From NCBI GenBank assembly GCA_022575985.1, contig JAKSXM010000247.1:5727501-5791500 (forward strand): a stretch of 64,000 nt of DNA, in the 5' to 3' direction. Below, in pieces: positions 12,175 to 21,675 of the stretch (the stretch's first letter is position 1; the number at the start of each line of letters is the position of its first letter). The notes beneath the pieces are model-generated. The model worked only from the letters and a program-made list of their open reading frames with translations. It did not search any database and was not told where the DNA came from. This DNA is from Anagrus nilaparvatae (lineage: Eukaryota; Arthropoda; Insecta; Hymenoptera; Mymaridae). The translations under genes were made by a program, and so were the position numbers.

Positions 12175-12739
12175 CAATTGTTTTTCTTTTTCTTTCTCTT
12201 TTAAAATATTCCTTGCTTTTTTTTTTTTTTTTTTTCATTACCTTACAGTATTTGCAGAAGCAGCAACAGCAGCAGCAGTTTTCTACGCGTATCGCATTCA
12301 AACCGCTTGCATAATTTTCAGCACTGATTAATGATCCGGCTCGCTTCGGCGTAAAACAAGGCTCGCTAAGCGAGCGGGCGGCGGCGTGGGGGTGACGCGC
12401 GGGGGCCCCCTCTCCTCCGCGGCTGCGCTAGCAGTTTTGGACGCTGCGCGAGCCAAATCGAGCTTGTAGCAGCAGCAGCAACTGCAGCCGTTTTGATTGC
12501 AAGTGAGTTTACGATAAGACTTTTTTTTTTTTTAGCACTGAAGATTTTGCACGCGGCCAACTAAAAAATGGATCAATTTTATTGCGCTTGAAAATATCCA
12601 TGGACTTATATGATTAGCAGACCTACGGATTTGTATTTAAAATTTTAAAAAAATTTTTTTTTAAATCACAATCTAACTTTGATTTTTTTTTCTTCTTATT
12701 TACGCACATTTACTTCACGTCGTCCATTAAACTACGTTT
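12175..12739. other. GC-rich island and CAG repeats upstream of the capsid module
   Basis: A T-rich run (12213-12236) is followed by CAG/CAA-type triplet repeats (about 12255-12280 and 12465-12485). Between them is a distinctly GC-rich island (about 12338-12450), with GCTCGCTTCGGC, GAGCGGGCGGCGGCG and GCGCGGGGGCCCCC. A minus-strand frame over it (12366-12560) is Arg/Ala-rich from composition only. No Polinton polymerase, integrase or protease fragment was recognised here. A TAA sits 12 bp upstream of the ATPase frame's first ATG. Confidence 0.45.
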
Positions 12740-13402
12740 ATGCGAAAAAAAGGCGCTGGAAAAACAATTTTTATAAAAAATTACCTCGACTATGTCGAAC
12801 AGCTTAATGATCGACCATTCGATCAAATTTTACTGTACTACTCCATCTGGCAGGATACTTATAAAAAATTAGGCGCAAACATCGAGTTTCGAGAAGGTCT
12901 ACCCGATTCTGCGGATTACTTGCGCGACCGAGACAAGGCGAAACTTTTGATTCTCGTCGATCTTTTGATCGAGTCTTCGGATTGCGATGACATTTTAAAT
13001 TTATTTACCAAAGGCAGTCATCACGGTAACCTGAGCGTATTTTTCACCACGCAAAACTTGTTTCACAAGGGCAAAAATCATCGAGATATTTCTTTGAACT
13101 CGAATTACTTGGTGTTACTGAAAAATCCGAGAGACAAGTCACAGATACGTTATTTGGCTCATCAATTGTACCCTGAAAACCCACTCTTTGTACAACAGGC
13201 TTATCTGGATGCCACCACCAGACCTCACGGTTATCTTTTAGTTGATCTCAAGCAATCGACTCCCGAAATTATACGTTTCAGAGCAAATATTTTTCCGCAC
13301 GAAAGTGTCTACCAGACGGTTTACGAACCGATAAATGCATATTCATCCGAGGCAAAGAAAAGGAAAAAAATTCCTCCCATGTCCTCAGTCATTCACGTAT
13401 GA
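12740..13402 (+). pseudogene. FtsK/HerA-type packaging ATPase of a Polinton/adintovirus-like element, N-terminally cut
   Basis: This 220-residue frame resembles the A32-like genome packaging ATPases of Polintons/Mavericks and adintoviruses, which drive DNA into capsids. Visible: a shortened Walker A at residues 5-9 (GAGKT) right at the N-terminus, where the first Gly expected of the P-loop is replaced. A Walker-B-like strand, LLILVD, lies at 69-74, with only one acidic residue at the end where families usually have two. TKGSHH is at 90-95 and a TTQN sensor-like motif at 103-106, followed by the conserved C-terminal half (KNPRD near 129). An upstream in-frame TAA at 12728-12730 means the N-terminus is missing. 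Its TGA overlaps the next gene's ATG as ATGA. Probably inactive. Confidence 0.75.
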
Positions 13403-13853
13403 TGGCGACGAAAAGACGCAGTAATAGCAGCAGCAGCAGCAGCAGCAGCACCAGCTGTACCAGTAAAAAGTGTCCCATATCCAAAAAGCACGCAAATATT
13501 TTGAGAGCATTGAATCACCTGGAGAGCAGACACAGGGTCGTTTTACTCAGAGCTGCGGATCGCGATCTCATCAAGTGTATATGCGAATGCGCGTTAAATA
13601 TTTTGAGAGGTAAGGTACCGCTTAAACCGGCTGAAAAATTGCCACAGAAGACACGCCCGATTACTGAGATTACTGACTGCCGAGCGAAAAGGTGACAAAT
13701 ACAAAGGTAAAAAACAGTTACTTGTGCAACACGGCGGTGGTGCCTTCTTGCCTGCTCTCTTAGCACCAATCATTACAGCTGTACTGGATAAGTTTTTTTT
13801 TACTCGACTGAGTATTGGGGAGGGGGGCCAAGTCAGTATGCTTATCCGGCAAT
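13399..13853 (+). pseudogene. Small Polinton-associated protein with Gly-rich hydrophobic tail, frameshifted
   Basis: The start overlaps the ATPase stop (ATGA). A second ATG at 13402 is an equally good start. Residues 9-17 are a Ser run encoded by AGC repeats. Residues 60-69 (CICECALNIL) form the Cys-containing core typical of a small gene that accompanies arthropod Polinton capsid genes. The frame stops at TGA 13693-13695. From about 13645 another frame carries a basic stretch, a Gly-Gly-Gly motif and a hydrophobic segment (FLPALLAPII), and runs to a TAG near 13850. The gene therefore looks split by a frameshift near 13645. The hydrophobic tail suggests a membrane-active or capsid-associated role, but that is inference. 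Confidence 0.6.
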
Positions 13854-14079
13854 AGCGTTTTACAAACGAAGAGTCGTGGTCTTCTAAGAAATCTAAGTAA
13901 AAACTAAATACCCTGTACACAAATTTTGACCAAAAAATAACGAAATTTAGTTTCTCGTGTCCGCTATATTGATCCCCCATTTTGAATTTAAGGGTAAATC
14001 TAAGATATATCTCGTTAGTTGGTTATCCTGCTAAATTCAACTTTTGGATTCGAGCTAATGATTTGATTGGCATCTAAAC
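13854..14079 (+). other. Intergenic stretch inside the capsid module
   Basis: No gene seen between the tail of the small protein and the minor capsid gene. It is less AT-rich than the flanking host-like DNA, consistent with belonging to the element. A minus-strand frame across 13594-13980 is antisense to real genes. Confidence 0.4.
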
Positions 14080-14888
14080 ATGGGGAAGAATCAATTTTCT
14101 ATTGTACTATTGAGCAACAGCAGTATGCAAATTTATACCAGCATCATGACAACGCATTTTATCACGTACCTACCAAAACAGATTGATTTGGCTGGCGAGT
14201 GGAGCGTGGCTTTAACAGAAATTCAAATACCAATGACTATGCATCACGTCAAAAATAATTCAGAAGACACGAGAGTAGCGAACGAAATTAAGCATTTCTC
14301 CGGAAACGAAAAACAATTTCCAGAGGATAATGCAATTGTAATTCAACCTCGATTTCCGAAAGCAGCCCCAAAAATTGTTTTGCATATTTGTCCCGGTATA
14401 TTTGCAAACATACAGGTACTTTTAGACGAGCTAAACTTACTCAGATCTGTACGACCGCATTTTGGCTTCACGAGTAATCGCGGAGGTTATGTCGTTCTGA
14501 AATTGATTTGTAACGAAAATTGCAAAAGTAACGCTCTGCATAGCTTGGAAATTTCTGAAAAAATTATAAACATTTTAGGTTTTGAAAAAAGTACGTACGA
14601 GCTTCGGGCTCCAGGAAAAGTACAAGTTACAGCTGAAAAACAGCCTAATTTACTCGCTAATATACCTAACATGCTGATGATATATTCAGATATCCTGGAG
14701 CCATGGGTTACGGGAGACGTGTATACACCTCTCTTGAGGATCGTTTCTCTCGACTTTGAGAAGTATATTTACGGCTCTGTAAGGGTAAAAAATTTTTCAC
14801 CGCCATATTACGTGACCAGTTTGGGTCACCGGTGCCATTCGATTCCGGAACGTTGACAGTGACGTTGCATTTCAAACGCACAGACTAG
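14080..14888 (+). pseudogene. Penton-like minor capsid protein of a Polinton/adintovirus-like element
   Basis: A 258-codon frame beginning at ATG 14080 encodes a mostly beta-type protein. It sits where Polintons carry the single-jelly-roll minor (penton) capsid gene, next to the major capsid gene. Features include a start rich in Ser/Thr/Ile (TTHFITYLPKQIDL near residue 25), EWSVALTEIQIP near 39-50, and a C-terminal segment with TPLLRIVSL. The frame stops at 14856, but a second frame from about 14812 stays open to TAG 14886-14888. It carries a plausible C-terminal strand (PFDSGTLTVTLHF), so a small indel near 14812 has altered the end. Only 3 bp separate that TAG from the next ATG, a virus-like tight packing. 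The family call rests on context and general form. Confidence 0.65.
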
Positions 14889-14891
14889 AAG

Positions 14892-15425
14892 ATGGCTCAT
14901 TACATCGATTATTTCAACAGCCAAATAGGCAGCGGCGGAAGCCCTGTGCAGACAGGTATAAATCGCGTATATATCGGTACACCGTATCAAGGAGGAAGTG
15001 GTATAGGCTCTTTTCTTGGCGGTTTATTTCGCCGTATTTTACCTATATTTACCAGAGGAGCAAAAGCTGTTGGTAAAGAAGCTTGGCGTACAGGTATCAA
15101 CGTTCTGTCAGATGTCGCCCTAAACAAAGCACCGGTCAAGGAATCTCTTCGCACTCATGCACGAAAGTCTGTCGGTAATTTAAAAAGAAAAGCCGAAGAT
15201 CAGCTGGATAAGTATTTAATGGAAGGCTCGGGTTTTAAGTACAAGCATCCCGCTCTCAGTAGTCATTTTCTGAACACGCTCGGTACCTTGAGCACTAAAC
15301 ATCGTAAAAAACAGAAAAAAAATATCGCAAAAAGTAAAAAAAAGAACAAAAAAAATTCAAAGCTTAAGTCTAAAGTTTTGAAAAAAAAAAGAAAGTACAG
15401 AAAAAAAATAAGAAAAATCGAGTGA
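14892..15425 (+). CDS. Basic core / pVI-like protein of the capsid module
   Basis: An apparently intact 177-residue frame. The N-terminus contains a Gly-rich segment (IGSGGSPVQTG near residue 12) and a short hydrophobic/amphipathic stretch (GIGSFLGGLFRRILPIF near 36-52). That arrangement recalls membrane-active adenovirus pVI/pX-like proteins, reported in adintovirus and Polinton maps. A middle helix-forming section follows (KAVGKEAWRTGINVLSDVAL). The last ~45 residues are almost all Lys/Arg, suited to binding DNA. It lies between the penton-like and major capsid genes, which is the expected place. Homopolymeric A runs in the basic tail make it prone to frameshift, but the frame is open to TGA. 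Confidence 0.6.
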   Translation: MAHYIDYFNSQIGSGGSPVQTGINRVYIGTPYQGGSGIGSFLGGLFRRILPIFTRGAKAVGKEAWRTGINVLSDVALNKAPVKESLRTHARKSVGNLKRKAEDQLDKYLMEGSGFKYKHPALSSHFLNTLGTLSTKHRKKQKKNIAKSKKKNKKNSKLKSKVLKKKRKYRKKIRKIE

Positions 15426-15471
15426 GTAACAAGGTCATTGATATTTTTTCAGGATAATTGAAAAGTTCAAA

Positions 15472-16788
15472 ATGGCGTTTCTGCATACTCACTCGTACGA
15501 GTCTCTCAAGAGCGAGCTGGAATTATTTACAGTACCTTTAACTCAAGTAACGATAGAATCGAGTCACTGGGTTCATTACAAGCCTATAGCAAGTTTATCG
15601 GATGATTGCCCGATAGAATTTAACATACCCGGGAATACCGAAGAATATATCGACTTGGCTCACACTATGCTGTATTTGAAAGTTTCAATAAAAACTGATA
15701 GCAAAATTTAGGGAGCAGATGATGCACTTCAAGCTCAAATAAAAAATGTGGGACCTGTAAACAATTTCATGCATTCACTTTTCAGTCAAGTAGATGTATC
15801 GTTTAATCAGAAACTCGTTACGCCACCGTGTAACGGTTACGGTTACAGAGCGTACATTGAAAATTTGCTAAAATACTCTTCGGATGCAAAAAATTCGCAT
15901 ATACAGAGCGTCTGTTGGTACAACGATACTGCTGGCTTTATGGATGATTTAAAAGATGGAAACATTGGTCTAAAAGCCTGGCGTAACATGCTGAATGGAA
16001 GCAAGAGCATAGATATGATTGGCCACTTACACTGCGACGTTTTCAATCAAAATAAATTTCTTCTAAACGGTATAGATTTAAAAGTGAGACTCATTAAAGC
16101 GTGGCCGGCTTTTACAATAATGGACGAGACGGGTACCTTCTACGTACACTTTGAAGAAGCTACCTTACAAATTCGTAGGGTTAAGATAAGTCCCGGTGTG
16201 CTAATAGCCCATGCTAATACACTGTCAAAAACAACAGCCAAGTATGATTTAACAAGAGTCGACGTTAAATCAGTCGCTATATCTCAAGGAATTCTCAGTC
16301 ATTCAATAGACTCTGTCATTAATGGTCAAATACCTAAGCGTATTATTCTAGGATTTGTAACAAACAAAGCTTATAACGGAGATCGACAACTCAATCCCTT
16401 CAACTTTCAAAACTTTGACTTAAATTACTTGTCCATGTACGTGGAAGGTCAACAAATACCCTCGTCTCCGTTACAGCCAGTTTTCACAGGGAAAAACTCT
16501 GCATACGTAGAGGCTTATCATACTCTATTTAGCGGTACCGGTGTACTTTTTCACAATCAAGGCAACTCCATCAGCAAGCTGTCTTACCCAAATGGCTATT
16601 GCCTTTTTGCTTTCGACTTAACCCCTGATCTATCAGCTAACGAGGGTCATTGGAACCTCGTAAAACACGGAACCGTGCGGATAGACGTACGTTTCGCAAA
16701 GGTTCTTACAGAAACTATAAACTGTATAATTTACTTCGAGTACTTACTCCGACTTACTCAGGAACAATTTAAAGGTAGGATGAGTTAA
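15472..16788 (+). pseudogene. Polinton/adintovirus-like major capsid protein, one in-frame stop
   Basis: A 438-codon reading frame is interrupted once, by TAG at 15709-15711. The frame on either side (15472-15711 and 15712-16788) is the same, so this is a single nonsense change and not a frameshift. Content matches the double-jelly-roll major capsid proteins encoded by insect Polintons. The start is long and beta-rich with VHYKPIASLSDDCPIEF near residue 42. A conserved NVGPVNNFMHSLFSQVDV block lies just after the stop, then NGYGYRAYIENLLKYSSD, and later the motifs LFNQ/NGIDLKVRL. The last ~20 residues look less typical, perhaps altered. Capsid assembly is the family role; this copy would give only an 80-residue fragment. 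Confidence 0.75.
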
Positions 16789-16875
16789 ACAATTTTTTAT
16801 TTTTACAGTAAATTTTATTGTTTTTTAGAGTATCAAAAAAGTGTATATGCAGTTTTAAATTGTATATTAGATCTA

Positions 16876-17678
16876 ATGGAAACGAAAATAAGTGATGCCT
16901 TGGATGAAGTAAAAAGTATAGCTGCTTCGAATAAGGATGACAGTAACAAATTTTTGAATAAAGTTGGAAATACTTATGATAGAATTAAGGACACTAAAAA
17001 AATTGTTGGAGATTTGGATGTAAAAGTTCAGGAGCTAACAACTTTTGTTGTGGAAAAAAGGCCTTTGGCACCAAATGATCAGATAATGACTTTTGAAGAG
17101 TTTGTTAAATCAAATTCACTAGAATTACCTCTAAAAACAATAGATGACTTCAAAAATTTTGACGACCAATTAAAAGATACAAAGAATAAGCTAGCCGCTG
17201 AATTAGTACGTTTTAAAAGAAATTGCTTATATTAATATAATAAATTTTGAACACGTGATTATAAAAATTATAAATTTTTTAGAAAAAACATTTAGCATCA
17301 ACAATAAATTCAAACTCTGTATTGTTAGAAGTAATTAATAATATGTTTAGAAGGTTTTTTTCTAGAAATACCCTCAAGAACATGGTTGCTCAAAATAAAA
17401 GTGGAAACAAAATAATTTTCAAGGCAACACAATTTTATGAAATCTTAAAAGGTATATTTTTAAAAATTTTCAAAGAAAATGTAAATTTATTTACTTTTTT
17501 TTTTTTTAAGGGGTGTTAACAGGAATACATGCAAGATTAAGATGTGCAGGCAGAAACAGCTTTGCTATCTTTAATTGGTAAAATTATAATCAATGCATCT
17601 GATTGGGAAGGAGGGCGAATAGAAAGAGCTTTAGCTGCAGCAGCAAAAAAAGCAAATGCTAACCAAATACTAATCTAA
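16876..17678 (+). CDS. DUF4806-type protein, probably three exons
   Basis: First frame (16876-17235): residues 1-60 look helical and charged. Near residue 73 begins FEEFVKSNSLELPLKTIDDF, the PLKT-type pattern of DUF4806 proteins that often accompany insect DNA transposons. Downstream, 17340-17451 (FRRFFSRNTLKNMVAQNKSG) ends at a GT donor (17452-17453). The segment 17542-17678 (ALLSLIGKIIINASDWEGG) begins after an AG and ends with TAA 17676-17678; the phases of these two pieces fit. The link between the first frame and the second is less clear, because the first frame runs to TAA at about 17233-17235 with no obvious donor. Function of DUF4806 is unknown. It is convergent with the transposase relic on the other strand. 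Confidence 0.45.
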
Positions 17679-18075
17679 TGAAAATTATAAAATAATTTAA
17701 GTATTATTAATTACTTACCAAATACTAATTTAATTTTTTTTTTAAATTTTTTATAAAATATGAAAATTTGTAGTAAATTTGAAAGAAAAACAGCTTTATA
17801 ATTAATTTATAAGTGAAATTAAGAAAGTTTTATTATAATAATTATGTTAAAATTAGTATTTAGCAAAAATTTGTAGCTTTAAATTTTATAAATTAATTTT
17901 TTTTAGGAAATTTATATAACACAAAAAAATTGTTTAAAATTGTATAAAAATTTTTTAAACATCCAAAAAAAATTTTTATGAATTGTTAATTTTTTATTAA
18001 GAACAATAATTTGTTACTTATAAAATAGAAATTAACTTAATAAAATATAAATTTTGCATACGAAAAATTTGTTTT
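17679..18075. other. Intergenic, no gene seen
   Basis: Very AT-rich spacer between the convergent DUF4806 gene and the transposase relic. Nothing else is supported. Confidence 0.4.
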
Positions 18076-20214
18076 TTAATGCAGCATAGGAACAATATAA
18101 TTTTCTTTTTCATCACAATCCAATTTAAAAATTTTTAGGAATACAGCTTTTACCTGAATCTCGTTTAATAAAAAACACACCTTTTCGTCACTTTTTAATT
18201 CTGCTACTTTAAAGATGTTCATACTTGCTGAATCAGTAGGATGCATAAAGACTAATTTTATTTTTTTTAATTTTTTTCCCTCTAATTTAATTTTTTTATC
18301 TTCTAAATACATTTTAGTTATTAAAACATAATTTTTATTTTTTAACAGTACGCAGTTATTTGGTTTTTTACTTGAAAGTGTAAAATTCTTAAATCTTACA
18401 GAGTTAATTATAATTTCAGATGGCTTATTTCTAGTTTTTTTAATACTCAATATTTCTATTTCTGGTGGAATTGTTACATTGTTTGTTGGAATTGAATTTT
18501 GTTCATTTAAACGCCTGCAAAGTTGATGAAGTGGCTTATTAGCACTTCTTAACATCTTTTTTATTTTTGCTAAGAGATTCTCAAAAGGAAACGTTATAAA
18601 ACTAAGAAGGAACATTAAAAAATTGTACATCATCTACAATGTGCAGCAAATTATGAACATTTAAAACAAGTGATGGTAACTTATAGTGTTTACAACACAG
18701 CAAAACGAACCTTTTTAAATAATCTCTTGAATGGTCAGAATATTTTTTATATGTGGTTTTACAGCAAAGTAACCTCATGGAGACATAAAGGTATAAGAAA
18801 TGGTCATACAATTCTTTAGGTAATAAGTTTTTCATAATTAAAGCCCCACAATATAGTAGAAAGAACCTAAATTCTGTGGCTTTGCATTGCTTAATTAATG
18901 CTGAAAATTGCGTTGCTTGCCTTTGAAATTCTACGGGGATTTGACCTGTTAAATTCGCTAAGCGTTGAGACATTCTTAAAATATTTATTTTATCCATTTT
19001 TGTACCAAAATCATTGCTTAGCCAACACTCAACCATTAGTTTTTTCATGACCCCTAGTAATGCGAGGTGCATAAAATCTAATACAAAATTCCTTACCATA
19101 TCAATATGAGGTACTATGTTTTCTAATGGAGATTTTCCATCATGATGATGTTTTTCATCTGATTTATTACGAAATGATTCGTCAGTGCGTTCCTTTAAAT
19201 TTACAGTAGGGAACACCATTTTACCATCTGTAAGCTTTAATCCTTCGTCACAGCATCTTTCATATGCATAATGACCAGAATGACCAATTATATTTTTAAT
19301 AAAAGATCTTGCAGGACGGTCACAATTAAAGCACATTATTTGTACTTGAAAGAATACATCATCAATTGTGATATCATATTTTAACAAATCATTTATTTCT
19401 GAAATGAATTGTTCAAAGTATCTATGAAGCATACAGGGTTTTCCAATTCCGTAATAGACAACTATAATAAATGCACCGTACAGATCTGGGTCTAAATATA
19501 CTTTACCTAAAATAGGCCAAAATTCTTTACCACCAGTTTTCCAACCAAGCAGACCATCGATGTTGAACTGAAGTCTTATAACTTTATCTTCATGATTTGA
19601 AGGATTAACTTGCCTTTTTAAATTTTCTCCAATTCCTAAATATAAATACTCCTATTTATTTGAGACATCTTCAGGACAGAACTTCACAATTTTCCAAGCA
19701 TGGTTTGAAGCTCTTTTTAGAAGTTTTTTGCGGTAGTAGGTAATGCTGGTAAAATATCTACCAATAATGTTAGTAAAGCATTAATTACATAATGTAAGAC
19801 TGTATATTGAATTGCCCAAATTCTTATTTTTTCTTTAATTCCTTCTGTTACATCATCAATTGTTTGTGGTTTCTCCTTTTTAGTACAATTATTTTTAGCA
19901 AATACACATTTATCTGGAAGTTCAGATTTTTTAATAATATTTTTTTCCTCGAAATCAGTTTCATCAATGCTGCTGGTATTAGAATTATAATTAACATCAA
20001 CAGATGAATCGGAATCCGAATCAGAAGATGATTCATGTGAGAAATTAGAAAATGAAGTAGAAGCTATTTTATTTAATTCCTTTTTATCGTTTTTATCAAT
20101 ATTTTCATTTTTATTACTTTCTTCATCGCTACTCAAATACTCATACTTTCTTCTTTTATTGCTTTTTTTAATTTTTTTCAAAAAGTATGTTCTTTTTAAT
20201 TCATTAAAAGACAT
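18076..20214 (-). pseudogene. CACTA/TNP2-like transposase, broken in three pieces
   Basis: The N-terminal piece (20214-19717) has a Lys-rich start (residues 8-24), then a Ser/Asp/Glu-rich acidic region. It ends in a segment IRIWAIQYTVLHYVINALL typical of this insect transposase family. The middle piece is open from about 19655 to 18602. It carries QFNIDGLLGWKTGGKEFWPI before its first Met, then a Cys/His cluster (CFNCDRPARSFIKNIIGHSG), then a DFMHLALLGVMKKL motif. The C-terminal piece (18633-18076) starts with FPFENLLAKIKKMLRSANKP in a shifted frame. Lesions: a stop and frameshift near 19660-19720 and a frameshift near 18620. A DNA-cutting role would be the family function; this copy should be dead. 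Assignment to the CACTA/TNP2 group is from memory of the motif style. Confidence 0.6.
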
Positions 20215-20713
20215 TTCTTATTCAAAATTGGAGTTCTTTAAATGATTAACATATGAATACTGGATGTAAATAGGATGACTATTTCAACCAAAAACCTTAA
20301 GAAAAATTCAATTTCTTTAAAATTTGTAATTTTTGAGTCAGCTGAAAAATATATTGAATTGTTAAATAAAAGTTTTAAAAGTGTTTGAATAAAAGTATAG
20401 AATCATTTGCACTAAAAATGAAAACTTACTTTAAATAAAATTAATATTTGCAATAAATATTAAATTATTTTTTACATAAAAATTTCCCTTCGATGTATTA
20501 AATATTATTTTATAATTAAAACATAATAAATTACTTTTTACAACTTATTTATCAATTTTAAAAAGCATTATAGACTTTAATATAATGAGGTTATGTTTTT
20601 ATTAGCATAATTTTTGTACACAAAAATAGAAAAATAAAGCCGGCACGGGTCTGCCGCCGTGACTTTTCCCGAGGCCAGCCCGGATCCGGGAGCCGGTTAC
20701 GGTCCGCTTTTTA
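20215..20713. other. No gene; small GC-rich patch
   Basis: AT-rich DNA, with an abrupt GC-rich patch at about 20640-20705 (GCCGGCACGGG, CCGGATCCGGGAGCCGG) just left of the palindrome at 20714. It may be part of that element or of a different insertion. Confidence 0.4.
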
Positions 20714-21335
20714 AGCTTTGGCAGCCAGGTTTTTGTTTCTCTTCGGGTTCTTTTGCTGATTTCCCGCTAAGTCACGTAACCAAATAAAAATCTGACCAAA
20801 AATTTGAATTCTGCAGGAAATTTCACAAAGGTAAAGTAATTTTGGTATCCTTTGAATGATACATCTCAATTTGACAATTTAATTAAAATGGTTTATTAAA
20901 ATATAGAAAAAATGAAAATTTAAAAAATGGGATTTTCTTGATTTTTTTATATTTTTAGCCTAAAAATCATGTAAAATCTAAAAATAAAAATACTTCTTTT
21001 GGAAAAACAAAAGTTATGTCTATTATTAATAAAAATCAAATTTTTTTTAAGTTTAGATTTTATTTTCTATCAAAATGTCTATAAAGAGTTAGAAATGTAC
21101 CCAAAAATCAATAAAATACCATTTTATAAATTTTCATTTTTTCCATATTTTAATAAACCATTTTAATTAAATTGTCAAATTGAGATGTATCATTTAAAGG
21201 ATACCAAAATTACTTTACCTTTGTGAAAGTTCCCGCAGAATTCAAATTTTTGGTCAGATTTCCATTTGGTTACGTGACTTAGCGGGAAATCAGCAAAATA
21301 ACCCGAAGAGAAACAAAAACCTGGCTGCCGAAGCT
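20714..21335. mobile_element. Palindromic element with ~230-bp arms
   Basis: Left arm 20714-20945 and right arm 21105-21335 are reverse complements. Shared blocks are GGCAGCCAGGTTTTTGTTTC, CTCTTCGGGTT, GCTGATTTCCCGCTAAGTCA, CGTAACCAAAT, CAAAAATTTGAATTCTGC and CTTTGAATGATACATCTCAA. The ~160-bp centre is AT-rich. No frame is present. A further right-arm-like copy lies at 21470-21616. Confidence 0.75.
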
Positions 21336-21469
21336 GGGATTTCTTTAAAGATTAATTTAAAACCAATTTCATGTATTTTCGTTCATACAGCTCTTCATAA
21401 ATTAATGCTTAATAATATTAAAAATAATCAATTTTTTTGATTATTTCATTTTAATATTTATAGGAGGAT

Positions 21470-21616
21470 AGGATTTTAATTAAATTGTAAAATTGAGATG
21501 TATCATTCAAAGGATACCAAAATTACTATACCTTTGTGAAATTTCCCGCAGAATTCAAATTTTTGGTCAGATTTTCATTTGGTCACGTGACTTAGCGGGA
21601 AATCAGCAAAATAAGT
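21470..21616. repeat. Extra partial copy of the adjacent palindrome arm
   Basis: This matches 21165-21296 in direct orientation (GAGATGTATCATTCAAAGGA, TACCAAAATTACT, CTTTGTGAAATTTCCCGCAG, GTGACTTAGCGGGAAATCAG). A ~135-bp unique stretch separates it from the main element. It may have arisen by aberrant transposition or local duplication. Confidence 0.75.
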
Positions 21617-21675
21617 AACAAGTCAAAATTGAAAAAAACGAAAATCGGTGTTACTCGTTTAAAACAAAAATTACT

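Larger units (their letters stand above)
12740..16788 (+). mobile_element. Partial Polinton/Maverick (adintovirus-like) element: capsid module only
   Basis: Five consecutive + strand genes follow the order packaging ATPase, small tail protein, penton-like, basic core, major capsid, with overlaps or gaps of only a few bases between several of them. This compact layout contrasts with the surrounding sparse DNA. Missing are the protein-primed DNA polymerase B, retrovirus-like integrase, adenain-like protease and the long terminal inverted repeats, so only part of a 15-20 kb element survives. Each gene but one carries a lesion (truncation, frameshift or stop). The right side is cut off by the DUF4806/CACTA-like unit beginning 87 bp after the capsid stop. 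Confidence 0.7.

Noticed and set aside
13594..13980. 128-codon minus-strand frame
   Set aside because: Antisense to the small Polinton gene and its tail, which fit the gene order of the module.
19807..20007. Hydrophobic + strand frame
   Set aside because: Antisense of the acidic Ser/Asp-rich region of the transposase; hydrophobicity results from reading the complement.
12740..20214. The capsid module plus transposase as one giant element
   Set aside because: The CACTA-like transposase and DUF4806 gene belong to a separate type of element and no shared terminal repeats were found; adjacency alone is not enough.
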